DNA from: UBA3478 sp036782715
GTDB lineage: Bacteria; Bacteroidota; Bacteroidia; Flavobacteriales; Flavobacteriaceae
Direction of reading: 5' to 3'
Assembly: GCA_036782715.1 (NCBI GenBank)
Contig: DAIPYN010000006.1
Span: 1 to 64,000 of the forward strand
Length of the DNA stretch: 64,000 nt
Shown here piece by piece: positions 1 to 9,090 of this stretch (its first letter is position 1; each line of letters begins with the position of its first letter). Both the position numbers and the translations under genes were made by a program. The notes beneath the pieces are model-generated. The model was not told the DNA's origin, searched no databases, and saw nothing but the letters and a program-made list of their open reading frames with translations.

Positions 1-701
1 TTTTTACGGGGTCTCAACTACCTATAGGAGATCTTAGAACCGACGCGAAGGAGAATTTAATTACTTCTGTACAAATAGCCAGTCTCAGGACGGCTGATAA
101 TGAACCTGTACTAAAGGAGGTGGGATTGTATTTCGAATACAAATTATATCGAGCGAATCGAAGTATTAAGTTAAGTGCTGAGCATTTCGAGGCTTTTAGT
201 TCTCCAAATATGCAACCCTTAATTACTGCTGGGGTACATCTTGATTATGACACTCGAAATTTTATCGAAACAAAAGCTATTCCGGGTATTCGCGCACTAG
301 CTCGCATTCCTGCGTCTGTTTATCTATTAAAGTTACATCCGAACATTTCTCAATGGGCTTTTCGGTTAGTTGAGCAAGCAGAGGGTATTAAAACCGTTGT
401 ACTTGAAACCTTTGGTGCAGGCAATGCTATGAAATCTAAGGAGCTCGTTCGAATGCTTCAATATTGTCAAGAGAAGGGGATTACTGTAATTAATTGTACC
501 CAATGCGCTAAAGGCTCTGTCTCTATGGGTATGTATGAGGCAAGTAGCGGTTTTAAAAAGTTTGGGGTTCTTGATGGAGGGGATATGACTACAGAAGCCA
601 CGCTTGCTAAGGCGATGGTTTTAGGTGCTCTAAATTTGGAGGTAGTAGATTTTAGAAAAACACTCATTTCTCCATTATGTGGTGAAATTTCTAGAAATTA
701 A
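1..701 (+). CDS. ansA: L-asparaginase, type I (5'-truncated by the window edge)
   Basis: Hydrolyses L-asparagine to aspartate and ammonia, in the cytoplasm for type I enzymes. The open frame runs without a stop from base 3, so the gene begins before the window; the GTG at 120 is internal. The first visible residues, FTGSQLPIGDLRTDAKENL, are the family block that follows the catalytic centre, and TFGAGN occurs near the middle. About 232 residues are visible; family members are about 340 long, so roughly the first 110, including the catalytic threonine loop, are outside. The stop is followed by about 115 non-coding bases before exbB. The family assignment is firm; the type I call rests on the sequence style and the lack of any secretion evidence, since the N-terminus is not visible. 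Confidence 0.9.
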   Translation, partial: FTGSQLPIGDLRTDAKENLITSVQIASLRTADNEPVLKEVGLYFEYKLYRANRSIKLSAEHFEAFSSPNMQPLITAGVHLDYDTRNFIETKAIPGIRALARIPASVYLLKLHPNISQWAFRLVEQAEGIKTVVLETFGAGNAMKSKELVRMLQYCQEKGITVINCTQCAKGSVSMGMYEASSGFKKFGVLDGGDMTTEATLAKAMVLGALNLEVVDFRKTLISPLCGEISRN

Positions 702-817
702 CCCATCCAATTTTTTTACGTCTGTTATTTTTTGTTTCTTGGTCATCGCTTCTAAAAGAGCAAAACATTATTTTTTATCTTTAACTCGTTAACTAACAAA
801 TCTTAAGTCAAAAAAAA

Positions 818-1546
818 ATGAAAAAAATATCGTTAACCTTAGCTACTGCTGGAATGTTCATCTTAGGTTCAGCTTCTGCTTCTGCAGCTGTTCTTCAAGA
901 AGAGGCTGCTGCTTCTAAAGGATTTACTCAAGTGCTTAAAGAGCAGTTTATTCAAGGGGGTCCTGCCTTCATGGGTATTGTACTTCTTTGTCTTATCTTA
1001 GGTCTTGCTGTTGCCATTGAGCGTATCATTTACCTTAATATGGCTACAACAAACACTTCAAAACTTAAAGAGAGTGTTGAAGAGGCTTTAGCTTCAGGTG
1101 GGGTTGAAGAGGCAAAAAATGTTTGTCGTGAGACTGCTGGTCCTGTTGCTTCAATTTACTACCAAGGTTTAGAGCGCTCAGGTGAAGGTCTTGAGGCTGC
1201 TGAGAAAGCGGTTGTTTCTTTCGGAGGAGTTCAAATGGGACAACTTGAGAAAAACGTTTCTTGGTTATCACTTTTCATCGCTATTGCACCGATGCTTGGA
1301 TTCATGGGTACGGTAATCGGTATGATTCAGGCCTTCCAAAAGATCGCTGCTGTAGGTAACCTATCGGCTTCACTTATTGCAGGTGATATCCAAGTAGCAC
1401 TTTTAACTACCGTATTCGGTCTTATTACTGCGATTATCCTTCAGATTTTCTACAACTACATTATTGCAAAAATTGATGCGATTGTAAATGATATGGAAGA
1501 TTCTTCTATCTCATTAATCGACATGCTTGCCGCTTCTAAGAAGTAA
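818..1546 (+). CDS. exbB: MotA/TolQ/ExbB proton channel family protein
   Basis: Inner-membrane proton channel subunit that, with ExbD, drives TonB-type energy transfer or a related motor. 242 residues: a signal-like hydrophobic stretch at about 5-24, a membrane helix at about 50-70, a cytoplasmic loop, then the conserved pair of helices containing GFMGTVIGM (161-169) and the segment at about 194-215. The extra hydrophobic N-terminus before the first TolQ helix is common in Bacteroidota homologues. The start is the ATG after an A-rich run. It heads an operon with a small membrane protein and two ExbD proteins on the same strand, separated by 27, 12 and 18 bases. Which TonB or motor it serves is not shown; a tonB gene lies at 51.1 kb. 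Confidence 0.92.
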   Translation: MKKISLTLATAGMFILGSASASAAVLQEEAAASKGFTQVLKEQFIQGGPAFMGIVLLCLILGLAVAIERIIYLNMATTNTSKLKESVEEALASGGVEEAKNVCRETAGPVASIYYQGLERSGEGLEAAEKAVVSFGGVQMGQLEKNVSWLSLFIAIAPMLGFMGTVIGMIQAFQKIAAVGNLSASLIAGDIQVALLTTVFGLITAIILQIFYNYIIAKIDAIVNDMEDSSISLIDMLAASKK

Positions 1547-1573
1547 TTTGTAGAACGTATAAAATCTTAAGTC

Positions 1574-2020
1574 ATGCAAAAAATCATTAAAATAGTTCTA
1601 ATCGTCCTAGGGGTGCTTTCTGCGATCCTATGGTACAGTCTACCAGCTTCGGATATGCCGCCAAGCCAGGCGATTGAGAGCCTTCCAATGGATCTTATGT
1701 TTAAGATCGTATTCCTATTACTGTTAATTGCTACTGCTGCTTCTGTATTCTTTGGATTGAAGAAGACTTTTACTTCAGAAGGTGGTCTTAAGCAAGTTCT
1801 AAAAACTCTTGCTTTCGCAGGAGTGCTTACACTTGTCGGTTACCTAACAGCAGGTGGAGAAGAAGCTGTTGTTGAGGCAGTTCAAACAGAAAGAGGATTA
1901 ACTACAACCGTGGGTACAGTAAAAACTATTGGTACACTGCTTAACATCTTCTTCGGGATGGTGCTTATCGCGATTGTACTTATGGTAATTCCTAGCCTAA
2001 AGCGTTTAACCGGAAGATAA
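1574..2020 (+). CDS. small integral membrane protein of the ExbB/ExbD operon
   Basis: 148 residues with hydrophobic segments at about 5-22, 42-62, 78-95 and 118-140, suggesting three or four membrane helices. No catalytic motif is visible. It sits between exbB and the first exbD with 27 and 12 base gaps, so it is very likely co-transcribed. From memory, flavobacterial ExbB operons often carry a protein of this size and position, but I know no assigned function. A structural or assembly role in the proton-channel complex is an inference from position only. Confidence 0.75.
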   Translation: MQKIIKIVLIVLGVLSAILWYSLPASDMPPSQAIESLPMDLMFKIVFLLLLIATAASVFFGLKKTFTSEGGLKQVLKTLAFAGVLTLVGYLTAGGEEAVVEAVQTERGLTTTVGTVKTIGTLLNIFFGMVLIAIVLMVIPSLKRLTGR

Positions 2021-2032
2021 AAATTCAGAGAT

Positions 2033-2653
2033 ATGCCAAGAAGAAAAGGAGCACCAGAGGTTAATGCCGGCTCTATGGCGGATATCGCATTCTTGCTACT
2101 CATCTTTTTCCTAGTAACTACTACTATTGAAACAGATGCTGGACTCGACCGAATGCTTCCGCCGATTGAACCGCCCGATACCGATGTCGTAATTAAGCAA
2201 AAGAATATCTTCACTGTAAGTATCAATAAGTCTGGTCAACTTTTAGTTGAAGAAGAACTTATGAACTTAGAAGATCTTAGAAATGCTGCTATTGCATTCT
2301 TAGATAACGGTGGAGCACCTGCAGGTTCACCAGAGTACTGTAATTATTGTCAAGGAAAGCGTGATGCATCTTCATCAGATAATCCGCAAAAGGCGATTAT
2401 TTCTTTGAAGAACGATCGTGAAACACCTTACAAGACTTACATTACTGTTCAAAATGAATTAGTTGGTGCTTATAATGACCTTAGAAACCGTGAGTCTCGA
2501 CGTTTACACAACAGAGACTTTACAGAGATGGAGAGTGAATATCTAAATCCTGAAACCCCTTCTAGTGTTCGTGACGAACTTAAAGAGAAGGTTCAGCGTA
2601 TTCAAGAGCTATTCCCTCAAAAACTATCTGAGGCTGAAACGAGTAAAATTTAA
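2033..2653 (+). CDS. exbD: ExbD/TolR family biopolymer transport protein, long form
   Basis: 206 residues. The N-terminus has the ExbD signature: a short cytoplasmic segment, then GSMADIAFLLLIFFLVTTTI, whose Asp (about 18) is the proton-carrying residue of the family, in the single membrane helix. The rest is periplasmic. Compared with a classic ExbD of about 140 residues it is longer and carries an extra segment with a Cys pair (CNYC, about 103-106), a feature I recall from other Bacteroidota long-form ExbD proteins. It follows the small membrane protein by 12 bases and is followed after 18 bases by a second ExbD. Confidence 0.9.
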   Translation: MPRRKGAPEVNAGSMADIAFLLLIFFLVTTTIETDAGLDRMLPPIEPPDTDVVIKQKNIFTVSINKSGQLLVEEELMNLEDLRNAAIAFLDNGGAPAGSPEYCNYCQGKRDASSSDNPQKAIISLKNDRETPYKTYITVQNELVGAYNDLRNRESRRLHNRDFTEMESEYLNPETPSSVRDELKEKVQRIQELFPQKLSEAETSKI

Positions 2654-2671
2654 TTTTAAGAATTAGAGATC

Positions 2672-3154
2672 ATGTCAAAATTTGCCAAGAAAAAAGACGG
2701 GGATTTGCCAGCGGTATCGACAGCTTCGCTTCCTGATATCGTATTCATGCTACTCTTTTTCTTTATGACGGTAACTACAATGAAGGATAGCTCACTACTT
2801 GTAGAGAATGTTCTTCCTAATGCCGATCAGATTAAGAAACTCGAGAAAAAGGACCGTGTGATTTATATCTACGCTGGTAAGCCAACCCAAGAGTATGCAA
2901 AGACTTTTGGAGAGGAGCCTAAGATTCAGTTGAACGATAAGTTCGCGAATGTTAATGAGGTAGGTTCTTATGTTTTAGCAGAAAGAGCTACTAAACCACA
3001 AGAACTTCAAAATGTACTTACAACAGCTCTAAAAGTCGATAAGAATGCCTCTATGGGTATTGTTATGGATATTAAGCAAGAGCTTAGAAAAGTAAATGCA
3101 CTGAAAGTTAACTATACTACTTATGAGGGTAATGCCTTCAACAATATTCAGTAG
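2672..3154 (+). CDS. exbD: ExbD/TolR family biopolymer transport protein, second copy
   Basis: 160 residues. A basic N-terminus is followed by VSTASLPDIVFMLLFFFMTV, the ExbD membrane helix with the conserved Asp at about 23, then a periplasmic domain. It differs from the first ExbD in the operon in length and in the sequence around the helix, so the pair could form mixed ExbD dimers; that is inference. Last gene of the operon; a bidirectional hairpin terminator follows 21 bases later. Confidence 0.9.
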   Translation: MSKFAKKKDGDLPAVSTASLPDIVFMLLFFFMTVTTMKDSSLLVENVLPNADQIKKLEKKDRVIYIYAGKPTQEYAKTFGEEPKIQLNDKFANVNEVGSYVLAERATKPQELQNVLTTALKVDKNASMGIVMDIKQELRKVNALKVNYTTYEGNAFNNIQ

Positions 3155-3175
3155 AAAGTTTTCTGATAGTATTTA

Positions 3176-3200
3176 AAAAGGCCTCCAATGGAGGCCTTTT
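3176..3200. terminator. bidirectional rho-independent terminator between exbD and rpoN
   Basis: Perfect inverted repeat: the arms AAAAGGCCTCC and GGAGGCCTTTT around a 3-base loop, with A-tract on the left and T-tract on the right. It lies between two convergent genes (exbD on +, rpoN on -), so it can terminate both transcripts. Confidence 0.85.
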
Positions 3201-3203
3201 TTA

Positions 3204-4649
3204 TTATAAGCTTTTTCTCAATCGCGCAACGGGTAGGTCGAGTTGCTCACGATATTTCGCAACAGTTCGTCGAGCTATCTTATATCCTTTTTCTTTCAGT
3301 AGTTTGCCTAATTTCTCATCGGTGAGGGGCTTACTTTTGTCTTCTTTTTCGATTAGTTCTTTTAGAATGGATTTAATTTCTCTGGTGGATACGCTCTCAC
3401 CCTCTTCATTCGTCATTGCCTCAGAGAAGTAGCTTTTAACTAGTTGAGTCCCGTACGGAGTGTCTATGTACTTGCTGTTGGCTACCCGTGATATGGTTGA
3501 GATATCTAGACCTGTAAGCTCTGCAATATCTCTTAAAATCATCGGCTTTAAATCTCTTTCATCTCCACTTAGAAAGTAAGCCGTTTGATAATTAACAATT
3601 GCCTGAAGGGTTATAATAAGGGTTTGTTGTCGTTGTCTTATCGCATCAATGAACCATTTGGCTGCATCTAATTTTTGTTTTACAAACTGTACGGCCTCCT
3701 TTTGCGCCGCGTTACTGCCTCCTTGTTTATAGGTCTCAAAAAGTTCTTTATAAGAACGGGAGAGGTGAAGCTCTGGTGCATTTCTTGCGTTCAGTTGTAG
3801 GTCGATTTGATCGTCTTCAATCCTTAAAATAAAGTCGGGTACAATTTGACGGTTCATTCGAAGTCCTGTTGAAAAACCGCCTCCGGGTTTAGGATTAAGT
3901 CTTTCAATTTTTGTAATCGCCGTTTTTAAAGCGTCTTCATCGATTTTGTGCTTTTGTAGGATTTTGTCAAAGTGCTTTTTAGAAAACAGGTCGAAACTTT
4001 CGTCGATGATTTCGATAGCCAAATCACGCGAGGTACTTTTTGTTTGACGTTTTAATTGTAGGCTAAGGCATTCTGATATATCTCTTGCTCCGATTCCTGC
4101 TGGGTCTAGTTGTTGGACCGTAACAAGGGCCTCTTTAAGTTGGTCTTCATTTATGAATAGACCCACGCTAAATGCGAGGTCGTCGATAATATCTTCTAAA
4201 GGTCTTCGGAGGTAACCACTTTCATCGAGACTTCCGACTAGATATTCTGCGATTAGATATTGCTCAGGCTCCAGATTAAAGGTGGATAGCTGCTCGATCA
4301 AATAGCCATAGAAGGTTTGCCCTGCAGCATAGGGTGTTTGATTTTCATCTTCAGCTGGAGAACTTGATATACTCGTTTTATAATCTGGAGTATCGTCATC
4401 ACTCAGATACTCTTCAATGTTGATTTCCTCAGATTGATTTTCTTCGGTCGATTCAAATTCGTCATTCGTTTCGATTTCGAAGGGGTCTTCAGACTCTTCC
4501 TTGCCTGTTTCTAAGGCAGGGTTTTCTTCAATCTCTTGCTTAATACGTTCCTCAAATGCTTGAGTGGGCAGCTGAATTAACTTCATCAGCTGAATCTGCT
4601 GTGGTGACAGCTTTTGACTTAGCTTTAATTGAAGGTGCTGCTTTAACAT
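3204..4649 (-). CDS. rpoN: RNA polymerase sigma-54 factor
   Basis: 481 residues, the usual length. Region I at 1-50 is Gln/Leu-rich (LSPQQIQLMKLIQLPT), region II at about 50-115 is strongly acidic, the core-binding region follows, and the C-terminus has the helix-turn-helix and the diagnostic RpoN box ARRTVAKYR at about 459-467. It directs RNA polymerase to -24/-12 promoters and needs AAA+ activators, none of which is in this window. Its start lies 3 bases after the asnS stop on the same strand, so the two genes form an operon, an arrangement I recall as frequent in Flavobacteriales. Confidence 0.95.
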   Translation of the reverse strand: MLKQHLQLKLSQKLSPQQIQLMKLIQLPTQAFEERIKQEIEENPALETGKEESEDPFEIETNDEFESTEENQSEEINIEEYLSDDDTPDYKTSISSSPAEDENQTPYAAGQTFYGYLIEQLSTFNLEPEQYLIAEYLVGSLDESGYLRRPLEDIIDDLAFSVGLFINEDQLKEALVTVQQLDPAGIGARDISECLSLQLKRQTKSTSRDLAIEIIDESFDLFSKKHFDKILQKHKIDEDALKTAITKIERLNPKPGGGFSTGLRMNRQIVPDFILRIEDDQIDLQLNARNAPELHLSRSYKELFETYKQGGSNAAQKEAVQFVKQKLDAAKWFIDAIRQRQQTLIITLQAIVNYQTAYFLSGDERDLKPMILRDIAELTGLDISTISRVANSKYIDTPYGTQLVKSYFSEAMTNEEGESVSTREIKSILKELIEKEDKSKPLTDEKLGKLLKEKGYKIARRTVAKYREQLDLPVARLRKSL

Positions 4650-4652
4650 GTA

Positions 4653-6086
4653 CTAAAATTCTGCGTTCTGGGGTGTGCGTGGGTAAGGTATTACATCGCG
4701 GATATTTCCCATACCCGATGCAAATAATACGAGTCTTTCGAATCCGAGACCAAAACCGCTGTGAACCGCTGATCCAAAGCGTCTTAGATCAAGATACCAA
4801 TAGAGCTCTTCTTCATCGATACCTAAAACTTCCATTTTCTTTTTCAGAACATCTAGGCGTTCTTCACGTTGTGATCCACCAACGATCTCTCCAATGCCCG
4901 GAAAAAGTACATCCATTGCTCTTACGGTCTTCTCATCGTCATTTAAACGCATGTAAAAGGCTTTGATGTTGGCTGGGTAATTATAAAGGATTACAGGTGC
5001 ATTAAAATGCTTTTCAACAAGGTATCTTTCGTGTTCACTCTGCAAATCGATACCCCATTCATCAACAGGGTATTTAAAACGCTTCTTTTTATTGGCTTTA
5101 GAGTTTCTTAGAACGTCAATGGCTTCAGTGTAACTTACTCTCTTGAATTCATTATCGACAACAAAACGAAGTTTTTCGATAAGAGGCATTGGGCTTCTCT
5201 CGTTCTGAGGTTTGGTTTTTTCTTCGTCTAATAATCTGTTTTCAAGAAATTCGAGGTCTTCTTTACAGTGTTCGAGTACATAAGAAATAGTGTACTTAAT
5301 AAAGTCCTCTGCGAGTTCCATATTGTCTTCGAGATCGTAAAAGGCCATTTCTGGTTCGATCATCCAGAACTCTGCGAGGTGTCTTGAAGTATTTGAATTC
5401 TCTGCTCTAAAGGTTGGACCGAAGGTGTATATTTTACCCAGCCCCATGGCATAGGTTTCTCCTTCAAGCTGTCCAGACACCGTTAGATTCGTTTCTTTTC
5501 CGAAAAAGTCTTCCTTGTGGTCGATATTTCCTTCTTCGTTTAAAGGTGGATTCTTTGGGTCTAAGGTGGAAACCCTGAACATTTCCCCAGCGCCTTCAGC
5601 ATCTGATCCGGTAATAATTGGGGTGTGCATATAGAAGAATCCTTGCTCGTTAAAATATTGATGAACGGCAAATGCTAGTTTCGAACGAACGCGCATGATT
5701 GCGGAAAAGGTATTCGTTCTGATACGTAGGTGAGCTTTCTCACGAAGAAATTCTAAACTATGTTTTTTCGGTTGAATAGGGTATTGATTAGGATCAGAGG
5801 ATCCTAGAAGTTCGATTGTCGCTACTTGCACCTCAACGTTTTGACCCTTTCCTTGACTTTCTTCTAACTTACCGGTTATTTTTAAGCATGCCCCAGTATT
5901 AATTTCTCTTAGAAGTTTTTCATCGGTATTTTCAAAATCAATAACACACTGAAGGTTTCGTAAAGTTGAACCATCGTTAATGGCTATAAAGCGATTGCTT
6001 CTAAAGGTTCTTACCCATCCCATTACAATCACCTCATTTCCTATTTGAGGGTCTTCAAGTAGTGATTTGATCGTTGCTGTCTTCAT
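4653..6086 (-). CDS. asnS: asparaginyl-tRNA synthetase
   Basis: Charges tRNA-Asn with asparagine. 477 residues, close to bacterial AsnRS. An N-terminal OB-fold anticodon-binding domain (about 1-110) is followed by a class II catalytic core with motif 2 (FRAENSNTSRHLAEF) and motif 3 (GLGFERLVLF near the end). These specific blocks separate it from aspartyl-tRNA synthetase, which is longer in bacteria. The neighbour downstream, 3 bases away, is rpoN. In the 45 bases upstream, read on the minus strand, there is TATCTTTA, one base off the Bacteroidota -7 consensus. Confidence 0.95.
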   Translation of the reverse strand: MKTATIKSLLEDPQIGNEVIVMGWVRTFRSNRFIAINDGSTLRNLQCVIDFENTDEKLLREINTGACLKITGKLEESQGKGQNVEVQVATIELLGSSDPNQYPIQPKKHSLEFLREKAHLRIRTNTFSAIMRVRSKLAFAVHQYFNEQGFFYMHTPIITGSDAEGAGEMFRVSTLDPKNPPLNEEGNIDHKEDFFGKETNLTVSGQLEGETYAMGLGKIYTFGPTFRAENSNTSRHLAEFWMIEPEMAFYDLEDNMELAEDFIKYTISYVLEHCKEDLEFLENRLLDEEKTKPQNERSPMPLIEKLRFVVDNEFKRVSYTEAIDVLRNSKANKKKRFKYPVDEWGIDLQSEHERYLVEKHFNAPVILYNYPANIKAFYMRLNDDEKTVRAMDVLFPGIGEIVGGSQREERLDVLKKKMEVLGIDEEELYWYLDLRRFGSAVHSGFGLGFERLVLFASGMGNIRDVIPYPRTPQNAEF

Positions 6087-6131
6087 TTCCTTATTTCTAT
6101 ATAGTAAAGATACTTGTTCTAAAGGGGACCT

Positions 6132-8525
6132 CTAAGCTTCTGTCTCTACATCTTTTGGTAGAATGTCGATTTTAGGTTGCTTAAGCACTCGGTTATTCGC
6201 AATGTTTCTTTCTAATGAAAGTAAAAGACATGGTAATAAAACAAGATTAGCAAGCATAGCGAACAAGAGGGTAGCAGATATTAATCCTCCTAAGGCCTTT
6301 GTTCCTCCGTAATTACTGATCATGAATACCGAGAATCCGAAAAACAACACAATCGAGGTATAGAACATACTTACCCCAGTTTCTTTAAGTGCAGCGTAAA
6401 CTGATTTCTTGATTTGCCAATTATTTTGAACCAACTCTTGTCGATATTTTGCTAAGAAGTGGATCGTGTCATCGACTGAAATTCCGAATGCAATACTGAA
6501 GATAAGAATGGTAGAGGGTTTTATGGGAACTCCAATGAATCCCATTATACCGGCAGTAATAATTAGCGGTAATAGATTGGGAACTAGAGAAATGATAATC
6601 ATTTGGAATGACCTAAAGAGATAGGCCATAAGCAGTGAGATTAATACTACCGCGAGAAATAAGGAAAGTACCAAATTGTTTACCAGGTATCGCGTGCCCT
6701 TTAAGTAGAGTAGTGCCTTTCCTGTAAGCGCCACATCATACCGTTCTTTTGGGAAGATTTTTTCTATGGATTTATTCAAATCTTCTTCAATTTCTTCCAT
6801 GCGACTCGTCTTTACGTCTTTCATCATGAGTGAAAGTCGTATGCGTCTTTTTTCGCTATCCACCATTGAGCTCGTCAGATCTGCCTCACCGCTTAAAGCC
6901 GTATTTGCAGCATCTAGGATGAAATTGCGCTCTTGTCTTGTGGGTAATTGGTAATATTTTCGAAGTCCCTTGTAATAAGCCTGTTTCGCGTATTTGAAGA
7001 GGTTGCTGATCGATAGGGGAGTCGATAGTTCAGGGTTTTCTCCAATTTCTTCAGACAGCTTTTCAACTCTAGATAGAGTAGCCCCTGATAGGGCACCATT
7101 TTCTCTTCCGGTATCTACCAGTATCTCTACTGGTAAGATTCCATTAAAGTCTTTTTCATAGAAGAGAATGTCTTCGTAAAAATCTGTGTTTTTAGGAAGG
7201 TCTTCGATTCGGCTACCTGTTATTTCAATTTGATAAATACCAATAATACTCAAGACGAGTAAAACCACCGAGGTGATGTAAACGGTAATTCGATGCTCTC
7301 GAACAATATTTTCCATGGTTTTCACAAAAAGGTCAATCCACGGAGTGTTTAAGTGCTGCAAGTGTTTGTTTTTAGGCAGCGACATGTAGCTATAAATGAT
7401 AGGAATAATTAATAGGGACAGTAAGAATATTCCAATGATATTTATCGAAGCTACAATTCCGAATTCTCGAAGTAGGCTGCTGCTCAATATGATAAAGGTG
7501 GCGAATCCTGAGGCTGTAGTTAGATTGGTCATTAGGGTTGCGTTCCCTACTTTAGAGATCACACGGATGAGTGATCGTGCCTGATTCCCATGCTTTTTTA
7601 CTTCCTGCTGATATTTATTAATGAGAAAAATACAGTTGGGGATTCCGATTACAATGATTAGAGGAGGTATCAGTGCCGTTAAGATGGTTATTTCGAAGCC
7701 TAATAAACCGATAATACCAAACGACCAACTTACTCCAACTAGAACAACCACCATGGATATGAAGGTCGCTCTGTAACTTCTGAAGAAAAAGAAAAAGATA
7801 AGAGCCGTGACCAGTAACGCTCCGATGACAAACAGAATCATTTCCTTCTTTAGAGTTTCTGCATTTCTAGTTTTGATATAAGGCATACCAGAAATTTTCG
7901 CATCGGCTCCAGAAGCTCTCTCAAAGTTCTCTACAAGACTTTTGAACTCATTGAGAATGAACTCACTTCGAACCTTGGTATTGACCACATCGGGGTCCAT
8001 AAACGCGACGGTACGAATGGCTCTACTATTCGTATCGTAAATAAGGTTTTCGTAGAACGGGAGACGTTCAAATAAATGGTAGAGTTTAGATTTGGCATTC
8101 TCGTCACTGAGCGCCTCTCTTGGATTAAATGCTTGCGCTTCGAGCTGATTACCCGAACGAACGATTTCTTCAATATTGTCTAAGGAAACGACAGAAACAA
8201 TTTCAGGGGCAGCCTCTAGTTGTTTACTAAGTCTATTCCATGCGTTGAAGGAATTGGCTGTAAATAGATCTCTGCCTTCTACCGCAATTAAAATGGCATT
8301 GTCTTCTGCACCGAACACATCGGTGAATTGAGTGTATTTGATAATCTCTGGGTGGTCGGTGGGTAGTACCGAAGTTTCCTCATTAGAGAATTTGACATGT
8401 CTCCATTGAGAAACGAAAAATGCGGTGAGTAGTACTAAACCAGCAATCCACCAGACGCGATTTCTCAAAATGATTCGCGCCATAAAAGGCCAGAAGCCTT
8501 CAAAAAATGTTGCTAGTTTCCCCAT
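6132..8525 (-). CDS. RND/MMPL superfamily transporter
   Basis: 797 residues of predicted inner-membrane protein in a duplicated layout: a membrane helix near 25-40, a large periplasmic domain, a block of five or six helices around 225-375, a second helix and periplasmic domain from about 415, and a second block of helices from about 625 to 770. This is the architecture of MMPL / sterol-sensing-like RND proteins, shorter than AcrB-type pumps. The acidic pair in SIAFGISVDDTIHFLAKYR is the typical fourth-helix motif of proton-driven RND proteins. It ends 6 bases after the frr stop side (frr begins upstream on the same strand), so it may be the last gene of pyrH-frr-transporter. The substrate is unknown; lipid or hopanoid-like molecules are typical of the family. 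Confidence 0.85.
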   Translation of the reverse strand: MGKLATFFEGFWPFMARIILRNRVWWIAGLVLLTAFFVSQWRHVKFSNEETSVLPTDHPEIIKYTQFTDVFGAEDNAILIAVEGRDLFTANSFNAWNRLSKQLEAAPEIVSVVSLDNIEEIVRSGNQLEAQAFNPREALSDENAKSKLYHLFERLPFYENLIYDTNSRAIRTVAFMDPDVVNTKVRSEFILNEFKSLVENFERASGADAKISGMPYIKTRNAETLKKEMILFVIGALLVTALIFFFFFRSYRATFISMVVVLVGVSWSFGIIGLLGFEITILTALIPPLIIVIGIPNCIFLINKYQQEVKKHGNQARSLIRVISKVGNATLMTNLTTASGFATFIILSSSLLREFGIVASINIIGIFLLSLLIIPIIYSYMSLPKNKHLQHLNTPWIDLFVKTMENIVREHRITVYITSVVLLVLSIIGIYQIEITGSRIEDLPKNTDFYEDILFYEKDFNGILPVEILVDTGRENGALSGATLSRVEKLSEEIGENPELSTPLSISNLFKYAKQAYYKGLRKYYQLPTRQERNFILDAANTALSGEADLTSSMVDSEKRRIRLSLMMKDVKTSRMEEIEEDLNKSIEKIFPKERYDVALTGKALLYLKGTRYLVNNLVLSLFLAVVLISLLMAYLFRSFQMIIISLVPNLLPLIITAGIMGFIGVPIKPSTILIFSIAFGISVDDTIHFLAKYRQELVQNNWQIKKSVYAALKETGVSMFYTSIVLFFGFSVFMISNYGGTKALGGLISATLLFAMLANLVLLPCLLLSLERNIANNRVLKQPKIDILPKDVETEA

Positions 8526-8531
8526 GCTGGG

Positions 8532-9086
8532 TTATACCTTCATGATCTCTGCCTCTTTCACGCTAAAAGCGCTTTCGACCTTCGCAATAAACTTGTCAGT
8601 CAGTTCTTGCACATCTGACTCGGCGTTTTTTAATAGATCTTCAGAGATTTCAATTTTCTTTAATTCTTTATTGGCTTCTTGACGTGCAGAACGGATACCG
8701 ATTTTTGCATCTTCTGAATCTGCTTTCGCCTGTTTAGCGAGGTCTCTACGACGCTCCTCAGTTAGTGGAGGAACATTAATGATGATAATATCTCCATTGT
8801 TCATCGGATTGAACCCTAAATTCGAATTGATAATCGATTTTTCAATCTCACCGAGTAGGTTTTTCTCCCAAGGTTGAACAACTAAAGTTCTTGCGTCTGG
8901 GGTATTGACATTCGCTACCTGTGATAGAGGAGTTTGAGCTCCATAATAGTCAACAGTGACTGAAGAAAGCATTACAGGGTTGGCTTTACCAGCTCTAATT
9001 TTGACAAATGCTTTTTCAAGGTGAGTGATAGAGGCAGTCATTTGTTCTTCTGCCATATCTAAAATCATCTGTATCTCTTCGTTCAT
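8532..9086 (-). CDS. frr: ribosome recycling factor
   Basis: Releases ribosomes from mRNA after termination, together with EF-G. The 184-residue length and the blocks HLEKAFVKIRAGKANP and PLTEERRRDLAKQAK are characteristic. An in-frame ATG lies further upstream (9122), but it would put the start inside pyrH and add 12 residues with no family counterpart; I chose the ATG at 9084-9086, which gives the normal N-terminus and leaves a 4-base gap after pyrH. The pyrH-frr pair is a widespread gene order. Confidence 0.93.
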   Translation of the reverse strand: MNEEIQMILDMAEEQMTASITHLEKAFVKIRAGKANPVMLSSVTVDYYGAQTPLSQVANVNTPDARTLVVQPWEKNLLGEIEKSIINSNLGFNPMNNGDIIIINVPPLTEERRRDLAKQAKADSEDAKIGIRSARQEANKELKKIEISEDLLKNAESDVQELTDKFIAKVESAFSVKEAEIMKV

Positions 9087-9090
9087 AGTC

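Noticed and set aside
4556..4966. Plus-strand frame of 136 codons across the rpoN/asnS junction
   Set aside because: Antisense to two well-supported genes, no family resemblance, Cys- and Arg-rich composition typical of a shadow frame.
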